DNA of 64,000 nt from Sodiomyces alkalinus F11. Its lineage: Eukaryota; Ascomycota; Sordariomycetes; Glomerellales; Plectosphaerellaceae. The DNA lies in the NCBI RefSeq assembly GCF_003711515.1, contig NW_021167080.1:3850381-3914380 (forward strand), given 5' to 3'. The position numbers and the translations under genes are program-made. Under the pieces are notes generated by a model. It had not been told where the DNA came from. It saw only the letters and a list, made by a program, of their open reading frames with translations, and ran no database searches. Each line of letters begins with the position of its first letter. The stretch's first letter is position 1. Below are positions 21,715 through 34,234 of this stretch, piece by piece.

Positions 21715-24700
21715 TCAACCGCCCTTTCGGTCTGCTTCGTGTCGCGGAGGTTGTTCGCTTGGTAGGAATCCGGCTGCTCCGTTCCTGCCATCACCACCAC
21801 CTTTTCTGCGGCCCTTCGTCGCCTTTTGCCACACGCCTTCGGCGTTAAAGCTCTCGCTTTTGGCTCCACGAACGTGTCCATTTTCCCTTGAAGCGTTTGT
21901 CTTGGGACGAGATCCCGGCCCCTGAGGGGGAGTGTGAGGATGCTGGGACGTGTGACCCGCTTGCGAGTGTGCCGTACCCGTGTTCCCCCCTCCCGCTTTT
22001 GCGTGACGCGAGTGTGATGATGGCTGGGCCTGCAGAGTCTGAGCTGCCCTGTGGTCTTTTGCAGCCGACTCACTGCCATGTCCACGAGGATGCTCCGGCC
22101 CTGCATATTCGGTCTGCGTGTCCACATTCGGGCAATACGAGCTGCCTGCCAGCTTATCGTTCTTGACCGAAGACTCCCCACCTCTTCTTACAGCGGTGGG
22201 GGAGGGAGACCTCGCCTCGTTGATGGGAGACAGGTGTGCCGACTCCGTGCCTGAGAAATGCCCGGCCACTCGGTTATCTCGGATCGCAAGGTCGAGAGGC
22301 GCTATCACTCCGTTCTGCGGTTGCCTAGACAGAGCTCTCTGCCGAGCCATGGCCGACTGCCCAGCATAAGCCCAGTCAGACTGGAACAGACTCTGGTTGG
22401 CTAGATACGGGTCCATACTCATCAAGGCAATCCGGTCTCTGAACGAAGCCTCCTCCATCGCCGGAGGCAACGCGGCCGCCGGCCGCATCGATGGAGACAC
22501 TTGCGCGCCTGCTGCCGCCATGTTCGTACTCCCGTTGACAATGACTGGCACAGAGGGCTGCGCCGGGGTCGGTTCCACTGTCGATGCCGTTGTCTGGTTT
22601 TCCATTGGTCCGGAGCGAGTCGCGTGAGCGGCCTGTTCTTCGGGGTGCGGGGAGCTGTCGGCGACGGGGAAACTGGCCTCCTCCGAGAGCCCCGAGGGCT
22701 GCGGCGCTTGGGGTGGGAGAGAACTTGTTCGCAACGTGGATGAACCGGTACCGTTCACCACCAGCGGCCTCGCTGCCGTCCGAGAGCTGCTCACCGGGAA
22801 CGGAGACGGGGTGGCCGGACTTGACGAGTTGCCGATAGAGAAAGATCGAGAGTGACCGAGTGGTGAGGGCGAGCGGGATGCCTTTCGGATGCGCCGATCC
22901 AACAGCGCCTGGGGCAGTTGCTCTGTCGACAGCCGACGCCGTTGTCCCTGGCCAGACTGCGTGAGATCACCAAAGGCAATACCATTGGAAGCAACTTGTG
23001 CCCTTTTTTCGGGGCTCGCAATCTCCGGCGTGTAATAGCCCACATATGGGCCCTCTTCAGACGCTGGGGAATCGCTCGACGGCTGCGCCGGGCCGGCATC
23101 GTAGTCGACATCTTCAGGCATGAAGCTGGGGATGGAGACACCGTTCATATATCTAGGGCCCATAGTCCCGTTGGTCGAAGGAGCCGATCCGGAGAAGGGC
23201 TGGCCGTGCTGGCCTGCTGATATGGTCCGTGACGCAGGCTGAGACTGCGATCTAAGCGAGCTCCCTGCTACCGACGTGCCCGACTCCGCGGATACACCCG
23301 ATCTCTGCATGCTCCGACGATATTCCGGGACTGCCGCGGATGCCGTAGTAGCTGGGGACGACGGGTAGGTGTAACCAGATGTGGGGAAGAACGGGTATGC
23401 GAAGGGGTATATGCTGTACCAATCGGGCCCGGCCAACGGAGCGCTAAGAGGCGTGCCGTTCTCAAGCGAATTGGTCCTCGATCGCCCAGACGCACCTTGC
23501 TGCTGTGTCTGCGGTTGTGCCTGTGGCGGTGGCTGCTGCTGCTGCTGCTGCTTCTGCTGCGGTTGTTGCGATGAGGAACTGGCCTGCATCCGTTGCTGTT
23601 GCTGGGCCTGCAGCTGAGCCGTCATTTGTGCTTGGATCTGCTGGATTACCTGCGACTGATTATAGAGCTGTAGCCCGATGGTACCGTCCTGCTGTTGAGC
23701 CTGCTGCTGCTGCTGCTGCTGCTGCTGTGACTGGGCTATCATGGCGGCGCTCATGATGGTATACGGGAACGGAGCAGCGGAGGGCGGCTGTTGGGCGTAC
23801 CAAGCCAGATCCTGCGGTGTCAGTGTAACCGGCGGCAAGTACATCGAGTTCGTATCGTACGCAACGCTCGAGGACGCGCGCCTGTTCAAGCTCCCGTTCC
23901 GGTAGGTGTTGGAATGACGTCCGCGGTTGCTCCCGCGGCCCCCTCGTCCCGACTGTTGTTGAGACGAGCTGCGAATCATGACGGGCCGTGGTGCGTTCGG
24001 TGGCCGTATGAAGGGTGGTGGGGGTTCTTCTTTCGGGAAGACATATTGCTCGCAGCATTCCGCCAGTTTTGCCTCCGAGATGAGGTCGAAAGCCCTCCGG
24101 AGCTCGAGGTGAAGTCCCCGAAAGGAGTACTCATCTGCGGTATTACCAAGATTCCGTCCGGTATTGAAGGGTTCTTCAATGCACAGATTGTGCATCCATT
24201 TCTTCTCCGCCCTGGGCAGAATCCGGCCTAGCCGCACCGACAGAACGTACTTGTCGTAGTCGAACTCGTGGGCATAGTACCGGAAGAACTGAAATAAGAG
24301 TTCGCCCAGCGTGGAGGTATTCTGGCCAGTGCATTCCTTCAATTTTTCAACGTCATCGGCAAAAGAGCTCTCTGTTCCCTCCTTGTTTCGAAGTCGCTTG
24401 TCTTTGACTTGGTGAAGCGCCGGAACGACGGGTGGGTCTCGTAGCTGCAGGAAGGCGATGATCAAGCAGATCCAGGTATACGAGCTCAAGGTGCTACCGA
24501 AAGCTGTTGAGGTTGGAGACATTTGGATCAGCATCAGGCTTGTTTAAAATTTCCCCCACCATCAGTGTGCACAAAGGCGACTTACCGGCGTCATTGAGGA
24601 TCCGTTTTCTTGTCCAGTACTTGATGATCATTGCCAACGGCCGCACCCGAGGATCGATTTCGACATAGGTTCGCACCATGCGGGTGTTCTCGAGGGCCAG

Positions 24701-26180
24701 AGTGTTATTGACGTTCATATCGCAGGCGAGGCCCAACTCTGGATCCCAGATCTTGACGATGGGAACCTTTGCCGCCGAAATACAGACGACCTTTTTCATC
24801 CCCTCTGCAAGGATACAAGAAGAAAGTCAGCGCTAAGTTCGTCCAAAAACATCGGATGAAGGGCTATATTAGGGAGGGTGTGCTGACTCCTATGAAGCAG
24901 TTCGGCAATTATACAAACTCCTTCCAAGACTTTCCATGGCGTCGTGATGCAGATATCCACTGTGGCGGTAAAAGAAAGAAAATGTCAGCCTCTCCAACTC
25001 TTTGTTTTTTGGGGGGGAGGGTCATGGCATAAAGAGTGAACAGAATGGGAGACGAACCATCCGAGTCGTCGGAACACAAGAGATTTCCCGACGAACCGAA
25101 AAGGTGGACGCGAATTTCATTCCCAGGCCATTCGTCGTTGAAGATCTTCTCCAGCTTAGCAACAAGTTTCCGCCGGTTCTCCTCAACCCGTGGGGTCGGG
25201 AGTAACCTGTCATAGAGCTCGCGCATATCTGTGGTCAGTTTCCTCTCGTCATCTTCCGACAGCTTGGCCTTGATCTTCTCCGGATCCACCCTCTCCACCA
25301 TGCCAGTCCCTATATTGTAGGGCATCCGCCTCCTAAAATTGCCCTGCGCCGTTTCGAACTGGCATCCCGATGTTGGCAGGGGCCGCAACGACGGCAGCGC
25401 ACTGTTCGTCTCCGAGTAGGCAGATCGAGGCGAATGGTTGTTGTGATTGGTCGGCGACGGCTCTCTCGACCCGTAGGTGAAATTTCTAGCGCGCTGAGGA
25501 GGGGTAGACGGTACCGAGCTGGAGTGAGGCTGGGGGGCCTGCTTGCGGCCACCGCGCGGCCGGGAGGGTAGCTGATGTGGTACCTCCCCTTGGTGCTGGT
25601 GGTTCTGGTGAGAATGGGCTTGTTTCTGCGAAGGCATCTTGGACGGCGAATTTTCTTTGCCTGCTATGACAGCTCGGTCGCCTTTTTCCTTGGTATTCGT
25701 AACCTTATTCCCATGGCCTTTCTCGACGCCCTTGATGGTGTTGTTGTTATTGTTGTGGTGCTCTTTATTTGTCACCTTGGAGGAGGCCCGTGGTCGGGAC
25801 GACGGCGGATTGTGAGAGGAGGTCGCGAGGGCAGCGGAAGGGGAAAGCGGGTATGATTGCTGCAATCCGCCTCCTCGCCCAGGGGAAATCAAATTGGTGT
25901 AGTGGAGAAGTTGCGCTTGGTAAAGGGATGCTTGCTGCGGAAACAAGAAGGGCCAGAAGTCAACGTGGGTTGAAGCCGGGCTACTGACAGCGTCGGGAAA
26001 CGCTGCAGAGGAGTTCGGGAGGGGAATCGACCACGACGAAGCCGGGTGCGCCGTCGACGCTGTCGTCAGGGGGTTTGTCGGTGTGGCGATGGCAGGGGAG
26101 GTCTTTGGCGAAGACTGAGCCCAAGGGCCTGGTGCGTGATAATTATGTGCCTGGTCTGCCGTGGTCCCTTGGCTTGCCAT
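21715..26180 (-). CDS. Cid1-family poly(A)/poly(U) RNA nucleotidyltransferase
   Basis: Four exons (25058-26180, 24888-24959, 24586-24804, 21715-24503) join in phase through three introns to give about 1400 aa. The enzyme family adds A or U to RNA 3' ends in RNA surveillance and turnover. Residues 1-280 are Ser/Pro/Asn/His-rich and disordered. The nucleotidyltransferase core follows: LFGSSGNLLCSDDSDVDICI, created by the exon 1-2 junction, supplies the first two catalytic Asp (about 374 and 376), and the third is in LACDMNVNN (about 427). The central domain includes RVRPLAMIIKYWTRKRILNDA and STLSSYTWICLIIAFLQ. The PAP-associated domain lies at about 525-610. Beyond about 630 is an unusually long, roughly 770-residue tail rich in Gln (several poly-Q runs, 23520-23730), Ser and Pro, ending in a basic KGRRKGGGDGRNG patch. 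Yeast Cid1 is about 400 aa. The catalytic family is firm; whether it is a poly(A) or poly(U) enzyme cannot be told. Confidence 0.92.
23516..23740 (-). repeat. Poly-glutamine coding CAG/CTG repeats in the nucleotidyltransferase tail
   Basis: Two clusters of CTG trinucleotides on the plus strand (about 23532-23565 and 23699-23730) encode glutamine runs of up to 9 on the minus strand, broken by Ala, Pro and His. They lie in the disordered tail and stay in frame. Confidence 0.85.
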
Positions 26181-28106
26181 GGAGCGACCCTAGCTCAGCT
26201 TATGAGCGGGCCCAAGCTCGACGCCGGTGAAGAGGCAAATTGTCTATTGTAAGAGGAGAGGTTTCGGATGCAGCGAAGGCCGATGGGAAGACTTTCGAGA
26301 TCGGCCAAGTCGTCCTGAACCGCAGCAAGTGCCTCGTCGAGGACGAAAGGCAGATGAGACAGAAACGACAGAGCCGAAAATGAGGATATTTACGAACCGT
26401 AAAGTCGCCACTTCTCAACCGTAATGACAGACGAGGTCGTCGAATGGTATGAAGCTGATTTTATCTTCTCGTGCGAAGTGCCACCACACCCGCGAAGAGC
26501 AAGCGAGATAGAGCCGAGTAGGCTAGGCTTGAGTCAGGCCGTCGACGGAACAGCTAAAGCGAGAGGGCCTCGATGGTCAAGATGGGGGAGCCTCGATTGG
26601 CTTGGGGTTGTCTTTCGTGGCAGCAGATATCCGTCCAGCGAATTCGGTCGATGAAGGGGTGTACGTTTTTTCTCTATAGGTGTCTTGGTCGGTCGACGGC
26701 GAGTTGAATGTTGCGGAAAAGAGAAGCGGCGGGACGGTCGGTTGTAGAGCGGAAAGGGGAGGCAAGTGGAGAAAGGGTTAGATCGGAGGACATTGGCCCC
26801 CCGGGAGGGACTAGACTGGAACAGGGGGGAGGGCCACGAAGATGTGGACCGTGGACCGTGACCGCGAAATCTATGACGACCGGGGTTGAATTGAGAGGAA
26901 CGGATCTCGACGTGGCTTCGGACGCCAGACGACGCAAACGAAACGAGCGTCGGGGTTCGCTGACAACAGGATTGTAGAGAATACCAGTGATGTTGATGTG
27001 TATGCAAATCCAGGAGTAAGGAGGAGGAGTTTCAAGCCAAAGCGCGCGGCTTCACCCAGTCAACAACTCCAGCGACAGTAGTCGAGACAAGGACAGACTC
27101 AAGCAGAGAGGCAGTGGCAGCCGCACAAAAATTACGGGTATAGCATATGCGCGCTTGTGATAGGCAGGGGAAAGAAGAAGGAAGTGATAGAAGAAAAAAA
27201 GAGTGGGTGGAGACGTGTAAGGGAGTACAGTTGTATACCAGACAACGAAGGGAAAGAAGGGGGGAGCAGATTATGCCAAGTATATAAAGGCTAAGGCAGT
27301 TGCTATACGCAGATAGAAGGAAAGAGAGACAAGAGCGGTTCAAGGGCAAGTGTTGAATGGTGGGAGGGGATCGTCAAGAATGCTAAATAGGCAAGATCGT
27401 GATGTTCGTGCAGGCAAAATGCAGGTGAATGCGTGTGTTAAGGCACACAATGGTCCACAGTTTTGTTAGAACAAGTGAGAGGGAACAGAAAGATTATAGA
27501 CAGGGAACAAAATGTATCGGGGTATGTCTCCTTTTCGGTTCCCAAGTTTGGCTCTCGAGATGAGTGCAGCGATCTAGTTCGTGGTGGTTAAAGGCTTCGT
27601 AGGTAGAAAAGAAGATGATGGAAGAAAGAAAAAAAAAAAAAGGCACCCACGAAGCAATAAGGTACAAGGTACGAAGTACACGAGGTGCTACTAACCGTTT
27701 CCTGGTTATTGGAGGGACAGGAACGATGGAGAATGGTGGATGGTGGGATAGAATAGGGAGGTACTAATGGACAATGGGGGCTAACCTGTGTGTAGGTACC
27801 TTATGTTTTGTGGTGTGGATGATGTTTCTGCGTGTAGGTTGTACGGAGTACTTTGTACTCCCATATATGTGGGCAAATGTGTGGTCATGACAGCACAACA
27901 CGGAGTCTTTTCATACCTTCCTTAAGGTACCTTACCTAAGGTAGGCAGTAGGTAATATGTATGTCATACCACCTCAGTAAGTACTCCGTGACTAAACATA
28001 CCTAAGTAAAGGACCTGAATTGAGCAAAATGCTCGTCTAATTACCCCTGTAGGTTATTAGGAATAGACTAATTAGCACCCGGACTAATAGGTAGATAAGT
28101 GGTTTA
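26181..28106. promoter_or_regulatory. Upstream region of the nucleotidyltransferase gene
   Basis: No gene seen. The purine-rich plus strand (pyrimidine-rich on the minus strand) from about 26200 to 27350 fits a minus-strand promoter and leader. From 27880 onward, palindromic AAGGTACCTT/TACCTAAGGTA motifs appear, a repeat type seen elsewhere in the window. Confidence 0.45.
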
Positions 28107-28482
28107 GGCCCTGTTCGATATCGCTTATAATCTAGCGGAAAGCTACTAAGATATAAGGGAAATATATAAAAATACTAAGCTAATAATAAAAGAACCCCTT
28201 TCATATAGTATTTTTAGTATAACTGAATGTTTTATATATTCCTCTATTATACAAGTTTTATACTAAGCAGGGGTGTCTCTTAGTATTTTTTATCTATAAG
28301 ACTCTACCTAGTATTCTACGGAATTAGATTAATATTCTCCTAAGGAATATTTTACTTATTATATAAAAGGTTATATTAAGGGCATAGGCTAGCGTTAAAA
28401 TAGCGTCTTAGCTACGTTTATATATTTTATAAAAACTTTAGTAGTTTTCCGCTAGCTTATAAGCGATATCGAACAGGCCTTA
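28104..28482. mobile_element. MITE with TTA target duplication (PIF/Harbinger-like)
   Basis: Terminal inverted repeats of about 40 bp, starting GGCC(C)TGTTCGATATCGC, lie at 28107-28147 and 28440-28479. The arms differ at only three or four positions. Direct TTA triplets (28104-28106 and 28480-28482) flank them. The interior (about 290 bp) is AT-rich and has no open frame. A 3-bp TTA duplication with GGCC-type termini is typical of PIF/Harbinger non-autonomous elements. The superfamily is inferred from the ends only. Confidence 0.82.
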
Positions 28483-28961
28483 TTAGCCGGAGGGGGAAAG
28501 GGTCTATTCACCAAGCATAAAAATAGCCAGACATCTTGAAGACATAGACCCTTGCCCTTGGATCAAACATCGCTTTATTTCGGTACAAAGTCAAGGCACT
28601 CTGACATGGCACAGAACCATGGAATCATTTGCTCAGGACTACCTTATATAATTAGGTACTCCGCGTCCGTACTTTGGGTATCTACCACCCGTAGTAGTGC
28701 TTACATAAGGCAGCCAAATCGGCCTGCCCGTTTTGTTCCCGCAGCATCCTCCATCCCGCCATCCAACCACATCCACATCTATCAAAATCAAACAGCCACG
28801 TATACGAAGTACACCTCTTACAAGATTAGAAACGTTAGCGCGTATACAACGCAATATGACTGGCTAGGGATAACAGGAGACCACTGCGAGCGTGAGTACT
28901 TCCAGAGACATATAAACTCTTAGTATTTCCAAGTCCCTATATCTACACCAAACGCTATTCT

Positions 28962-29050
28962 CGCCACCATCACTATATCACTTCACCGCTATCACCACCA
29001 TCACCACTATCACCACCATAATCGCTATCACCGCTATCACCGCTATCACT
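28962..29050. repeat. ATCACC-type microsatellite
   Basis: Roughly a dozen 6-bp units of the form (T/C)ATCAC(C/T), mostly CTATCACC and CCATCACC, with point differences. Confidence 0.8.
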
Positions 29051-31881
29051 AACCTATATCTTCGTAATATATCTCAGTAACCCGATACAGGCCAGCAGAA
29101 ATCGTATAAATCAAAGCTCTAAGGTCTCCTAGTAATAGCCTCCCTCTCTAAGCAGCGTGCGTAGCTCCCCCTACTAATGCACTCGAAAGGTGGTAATAGC
29201 TTCAATTACCAGGTACCTGCGTCCTGATCGTCATAGGCCTTTGTACCTGCCTATACAAAATAGGTGGGAAAATACAGATCGGAGTACAATCTAATAAGCG
29301 ATCGAGATAGGGAGCAAAGTCTCGAGCTAACGCTTCTAACCTGGCAGAGGTATACTTACATACGAAAATTACCTCCCGGTCCTCCACAATATCCCTCCTA
29401 CATAAGACGGGACGAGGACCCCTTTTTTCGGAATCGTAAGCACCGGGTGGAACTACATATGCGAAAGCAAAAATAACGGAAAACAAGAGGGTGGGGGAAA
29501 AAAGACGCCATAACTCTACTTTTCGTATAGTAAAAAGCGTGGTTTTGCTTTTTACCCAGTGTATTAAGGCCTTTTGGTGCTGCATCTCAATGACGAAGAC
29601 TACCTTAATTAGCAGTGCGCCACTTTGATTCATCCGCCAATAAGGTAAGGTACCTGAGTTATGAACTACCTTAAGGTACCGTTACGATTGTTTCAGTCGA
29701 TACTCCGTAGTTAATCCGTACTGAGTACCCCATACAAGATCCAGTTACGAGGCACCCGTGGCATTGTAATTAGTACCTAGGTAATTAAGGTAAGGTACTC
29801 GATACACTCTTCATGAGGTACCTAGGACAGAGTATCGAGAAATTTCCGTGATCATGAAGGACATTACCTTAGTACCTTACCTTATTAATGGACTGGTGTG
29901 TGGACCTCAGAAGTCCCAACGTGATTTGCCTCACCCCAGCACCACCACTCTTCCTTCAACTTCCCATCTCCATTTATTAGGCAGGTCCATCCCGAAACAG
30001 GCTGAAATGCCTCGTTCGAGGTAGCCCGGCGGCTACTGTTTAATTACTTACTCGATACACGTACTTTCCTTCTTCCTATTCATCCTACTTTCCCCGCCCC
30101 CGGGTTCTTGGCTTCTCGAAGTCGACTCCCAAGTGCCAGGGGTCTTGCCTTGCCGACGTCAAGTCCATGTCGACATCCTAAAAGGACATGGACGACATGC
30201 ACGTACCCGATGCGACTCGACTTGAATAATCAAGCATCACCTTGGGAGTTTGAATTCCAAGTCATCAAGGGTGCTTTCACCGAGTAGTCCCGGAATTTCC
30301 CCAGCCATCTCCCTCATGGTCCTCCCATGATGTTTGCTTCGGCTCTCTACTCTCATATATGCTTCCCTTGCTTCTCTCTTTTCGGGTATCAGCTCCGAGC
30401 ACATGCTAGACCACTGGTGTCCTGACTGGCAAGCCACCTCAGTTTACAATAGGGCCACCATTCTTGTCAATGGGATCGTCCCCCATTATGAGGCCGATCC
30501 GGCTTGCCCAGTACTTCGTACGAAGTAGTTTTCACCGAGCTTGTCGTCTGAGGTTAAGACGCAGGCGAATGGCCTCCCAACCGCAAAGGGAATGGACAAA
30601 TGCAAGGGGGCTGGTCTTAGTGTTGATCAACCGCCGCAAACCCTTTCTCAACTCCGTTCGACTCGAGAAACCCGTTTGTCTTACTTGGTAAGAAAGGTGG
30701 CAGTAGCTAACAGGCAGTTCGACGCAAGTCCGATACTACTCCGTACCTACCGGCATACCTAAGGTAGGTAGCGAAGCGTTGCCGGCAAGTCAAAACCGGC
30801 CTCCGCGTCTGCCGGCAAGTCTGCCAGCCCGACCTCCGAGGCAGGATAGATCGGAGGAGTGGCGTACAGAAAGCGGATCCGCGGGGCTGGAATGGGATCG
30901 ACGAGGCCTTCCCGCCCTTCAGCAGCCCCCGTCTCCCGCTCCAACCTTAACTTAACACTAGGAATCCCGCCACGAACCTCCGCCTTTAGCAATGCAAAGC
31001 ACCCAAAACAGATCGATCAGAACAAGCAACAGAGCGGGAGGCCGCGCATTTGAGGCTTCACGATCTCACTTGATATTGGGACCGGTGGAACTCTTCAACG
31101 ACGCACATTACGAGGCTGGGCAGCGTACGCTGTCAGCAGAAATACGTTTAATCGAGGCTATTGGCGCCCCTGAGTCTCACTTCGGCCGTCGGAACCAACG
31201 TATCTTCGATTTTCTTTGGGAAGCGATCTCATTGCTATGCTCTGCAGTGCCATTGTGCTTTAATTATGTAGGCGCTGTTGTGTCGACGGGATTTTCTTCC
31301 CATGCACCAACCAGGAGTGACGGAGACAGGTCGTCCGCGCCGTTCCGCAATGTCGGGCCAGTGCGCCGCGCCATCGTCCGTCCGTTCCTGTGTTCGATTC
31401 CAATACGAAGATTCGTACAGAGTATGTACGGAGTAATTACCCCAGGTCGGCTTCACCCATATCGCCAATGACACCTTCCCCGACGTTCATCTCATCTCAC
31501 GCACAGGAACTTGCCCCGTCGCCAATGTACATGTAATTATATTCAAAGGCTTCTTCCAGGCTGTTCGGGCGTTGGCCCTCTGGTGGAAGAACGACCCCCG
31601 TCGAAGTTCCAACGCCAATGAACGTGTCGACGACGAGACATTACAGAGTACTGAACCAAGTAGCCCGCCCAACCCTCTGGACAAGAGCAAGGCTGTTAAT
31701 TATCAACCAGTCGTACGGGTACCACTAGGTTGAACCTCGGAGGCCACAGCATCAAATGGAGTATCAGACCGCATTCGCCAAAATTCACGGTATGTACCAA
31801 CACAACCCACCCTGGGGACTCAGCCAATCGGGTATCAAACGTTGTGATCCCATCCCATCCCCCGCGAGGATGGCTCCGCGC

Positions 31882-31914
31882 CGCTTTTAGGGGGACCCGT
31901 CCCCCCTAAAAGCG
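31882..31914. repeat. Strong inverted repeat (hairpin)
   Basis: Arms CGCTTTTAGGGGGAC and GTCCCCCCTAAAAGCG flank a 2-base loop; pairing is perfect over 15 bp except for one extra C. It lies in a region with no gene. Confidence 0.85.
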
Positions 31915-34234
31915 CCATGTCTTCGCCCATCATGATGACTGTTTGTGCCAGGGCTCCATGTGATGACCTGTTTGCCGTCTTGGTTCGTTCCTCGCAGTGT
32001 AATTGGACAACGTGCGACGTTCGTTAGGCCCAGGAATGGGCTTACATCGTATTTCATTGCGTCTAGGAACTCGGTCCGTCTGTAGTGGAACAGGAGAACC
32101 GGACCATCCTCGTTTCTTTCCCCCTTTGCATGGTGTGCACGTTGGCGGGCAATGATCAAGAAAGTGCAGGACAGCGGACAGGGACGGTGTGTTCGTGGCG
32201 TCAGGGGTTCGGGGGCTTCCAAGGCGTTCAGTTCGATAAAGGGATGACAAAGATGTTTACTAAAAGCCATCGCAGAAGATGAGACTTGGCAGCGAAGCGG
32301 CTTTGCCAGCGGGATGGTGTCAATATTGCACGTGAAGCTGGCCCGATTTTACTTGGAGTTCTTTGTCGTCTTCGTCCTTTTCTTCACTTGTAGCAGGGCA
32401 GATAGGTGCATCAAAGCCTGGCGATAGGACCGCGAAAGAGTCCCCGTCCTAGCCCAAGAATCATCCCCAATAAGCGACCCATCCCGTGACATGGAATAAA
32501 ACAGGTAGGCCAGTTCCAGCTTCGGCCCAAAAAGACTCCCTTCCTCCGCTGACTAGCGTGATCTATGAACCCGAGTACTGGGAAACCAGATCAACCTAGA
32601 ACCTGGAAGCTCGCTTCGAGAAGCATTCAAAGGAAGAGGGGGCAGGGATGTGTGATGGTGTGAGGATGGTGAGGGACAGTGGCCCAGCTGACCGAAGCTA
32701 GGAGTTAGAAGCTAGGAGTTAGGAGCTTGGAGCTAGAAGCCAGCAAGGCGACCGGCCAGCTAGTCCGAGACATTGCATGCATCCTGGTCCAAAGATGGAG
32801 ACGAAGGAGCAGGGAAAAAGAAACGAGGAACGAGGGTAAATTCAAACAGCCTCACAGTACCAACCCCAACAGGTTAGGTGATTCGACTACCTGCAGAGAG
32901 TAGCTGGCAGGAAGTCGTCGTTCTTGTTAGTGTTGTTGTCATCAACTCCCAACCCGACTTCACCAAACGCAAATCTAGAAAGAAATCCAGCAATGTTTCG
33001 GATGCGTCGCGAAAGACTAAGAGTAAGAGATGAGAAGGGCGTTATTATTACCAGATCGAGTGCAAGGAGCCCAAACCAAACCACATGGCGAGTGAAGGGC
33101 CGGAGATTCTCCAAGAGACAACCCCATCTACTAAAACCCCAAGACCATACAAGCTCCCCCCGAGGACGCGCATTACATTCCATGAAAGACAAGAAATAGA
33201 AAAGAATTATCGCCCAACAAAGAAAAAAAGACCAACCCCTCGCGCCGATGACCCCTCCCCACCATTGTTTTTTGTAGATTTATTTCGCATCCATGTCCCG
33301 AAAACACCACCTTGCGCACAATGGGCGATGCTTCGTCATGTAAACCGTTGGTCTCCGTTGCAAACCCCGTCCCCAACCTGATCTGATAACAAGAAAGCGA
33401 AAGGGGGGGGGGGAGGGCGAGAAAGAAGCAAGAAAACCCCTCAAGAACCTGACACCAAGCAAACCCGTTTCGTGCAAACTTGGCGTGAGAGCTGGCTGTC
33501 CTTCGGAGGCATGTTAGCTTTCCACGCCAGAGGCTCCGGTTTCCTCTGCTCCCCACGCCCCTCGCCCTTTTGTTTTTTCCTTTCCCAACAAACGGCCGGC
33601 CCGGTGACCAACAAACAAAGAGAGCAACATCGCCAAGCTGACCCCAGAAACCCCAGTCCAGTCCATTCAACACGAGCCCAGAAGATGGTGGTATCCTGAA
33701 TCGCAACCGTTGACACAACAGAACCCCACGCCTTCCACCCCAAAGAAAAAGCCCCATTTTTTGAGCGAGATGCATCCGTTCCTTTCCCCCCGATGAGAGA
33801 CATGTTCCGACTCCAAAGCTTGCAGAATGCGATTCCCTTCCGTCGTAAGAAAAAGAAAAAAAAAAGAAAGGAAAAAGTAACACCTTCGCCCCGATACCCG
33901 AGCAGAACCTCGGGGGTTTTTTTTCTTCAAACTTTCCCTCGGTATCCATATATATCGGAGGTGTCTGCAACCGCGACCAAGGAAATGCCATGTGACAACA
34001 AAAGACCCCAGACCGCCGGTATCACGCCAATGGTTGACAATACCCTTCCTTTCCCTGTCGTACGCCAGATCCAGAACTTGGACGACAGCTCATCAGTACC
34101 CCATGCGCCTTTCCCTCTCTTTACGCGATGAAACAGAACGCGGGTACAAGCCCGGATGCATCAGTATTAACACCCCGTAGCAGCTCGATATCCGTTACTG
34201 TCGTTTTTCTTCTTTCATATCAATTCTTTCCGAG

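Larger units (their letters stand above)
28483..34234. other. Long intergenic region with short repeats
   Basis: About 5.7 kb in which I can support no gene. It holds an ATCACC-type microsatellite (28962-29050), GGTACC-palindrome clusters (29640-29890), a strong hairpin (31882-31914), a short AGCTAGGAGTTAG direct repeat (32697-32745) and purine or pyrimidine runs near 33840-33930. The right end (33200-34234) is probably 3' untranslated sequence of the minus-strand gene ending at 34235. Open frames up to 272 codons here have no recognisable protein character. Confidence 0.45.

Noticed and set aside
28962..29050. CRISPR-like array
   Set aside because: It is a simple 6-bp microsatellite without unique spacers, in a eukaryotic genome.
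30992..31471. 159-codon plus-strand open frame
   Set aside because: No conserved-looking segment, no splice signals that extend it, and it ends in repeat-type intergenic DNA.
33173..33991. 272-codon minus-strand open frame
   Set aside because: Composition is untypical (Phe/Trp/Arg/Gly-rich with no domain), and it sits where 3' untranslated and intergenic sequence is expected.
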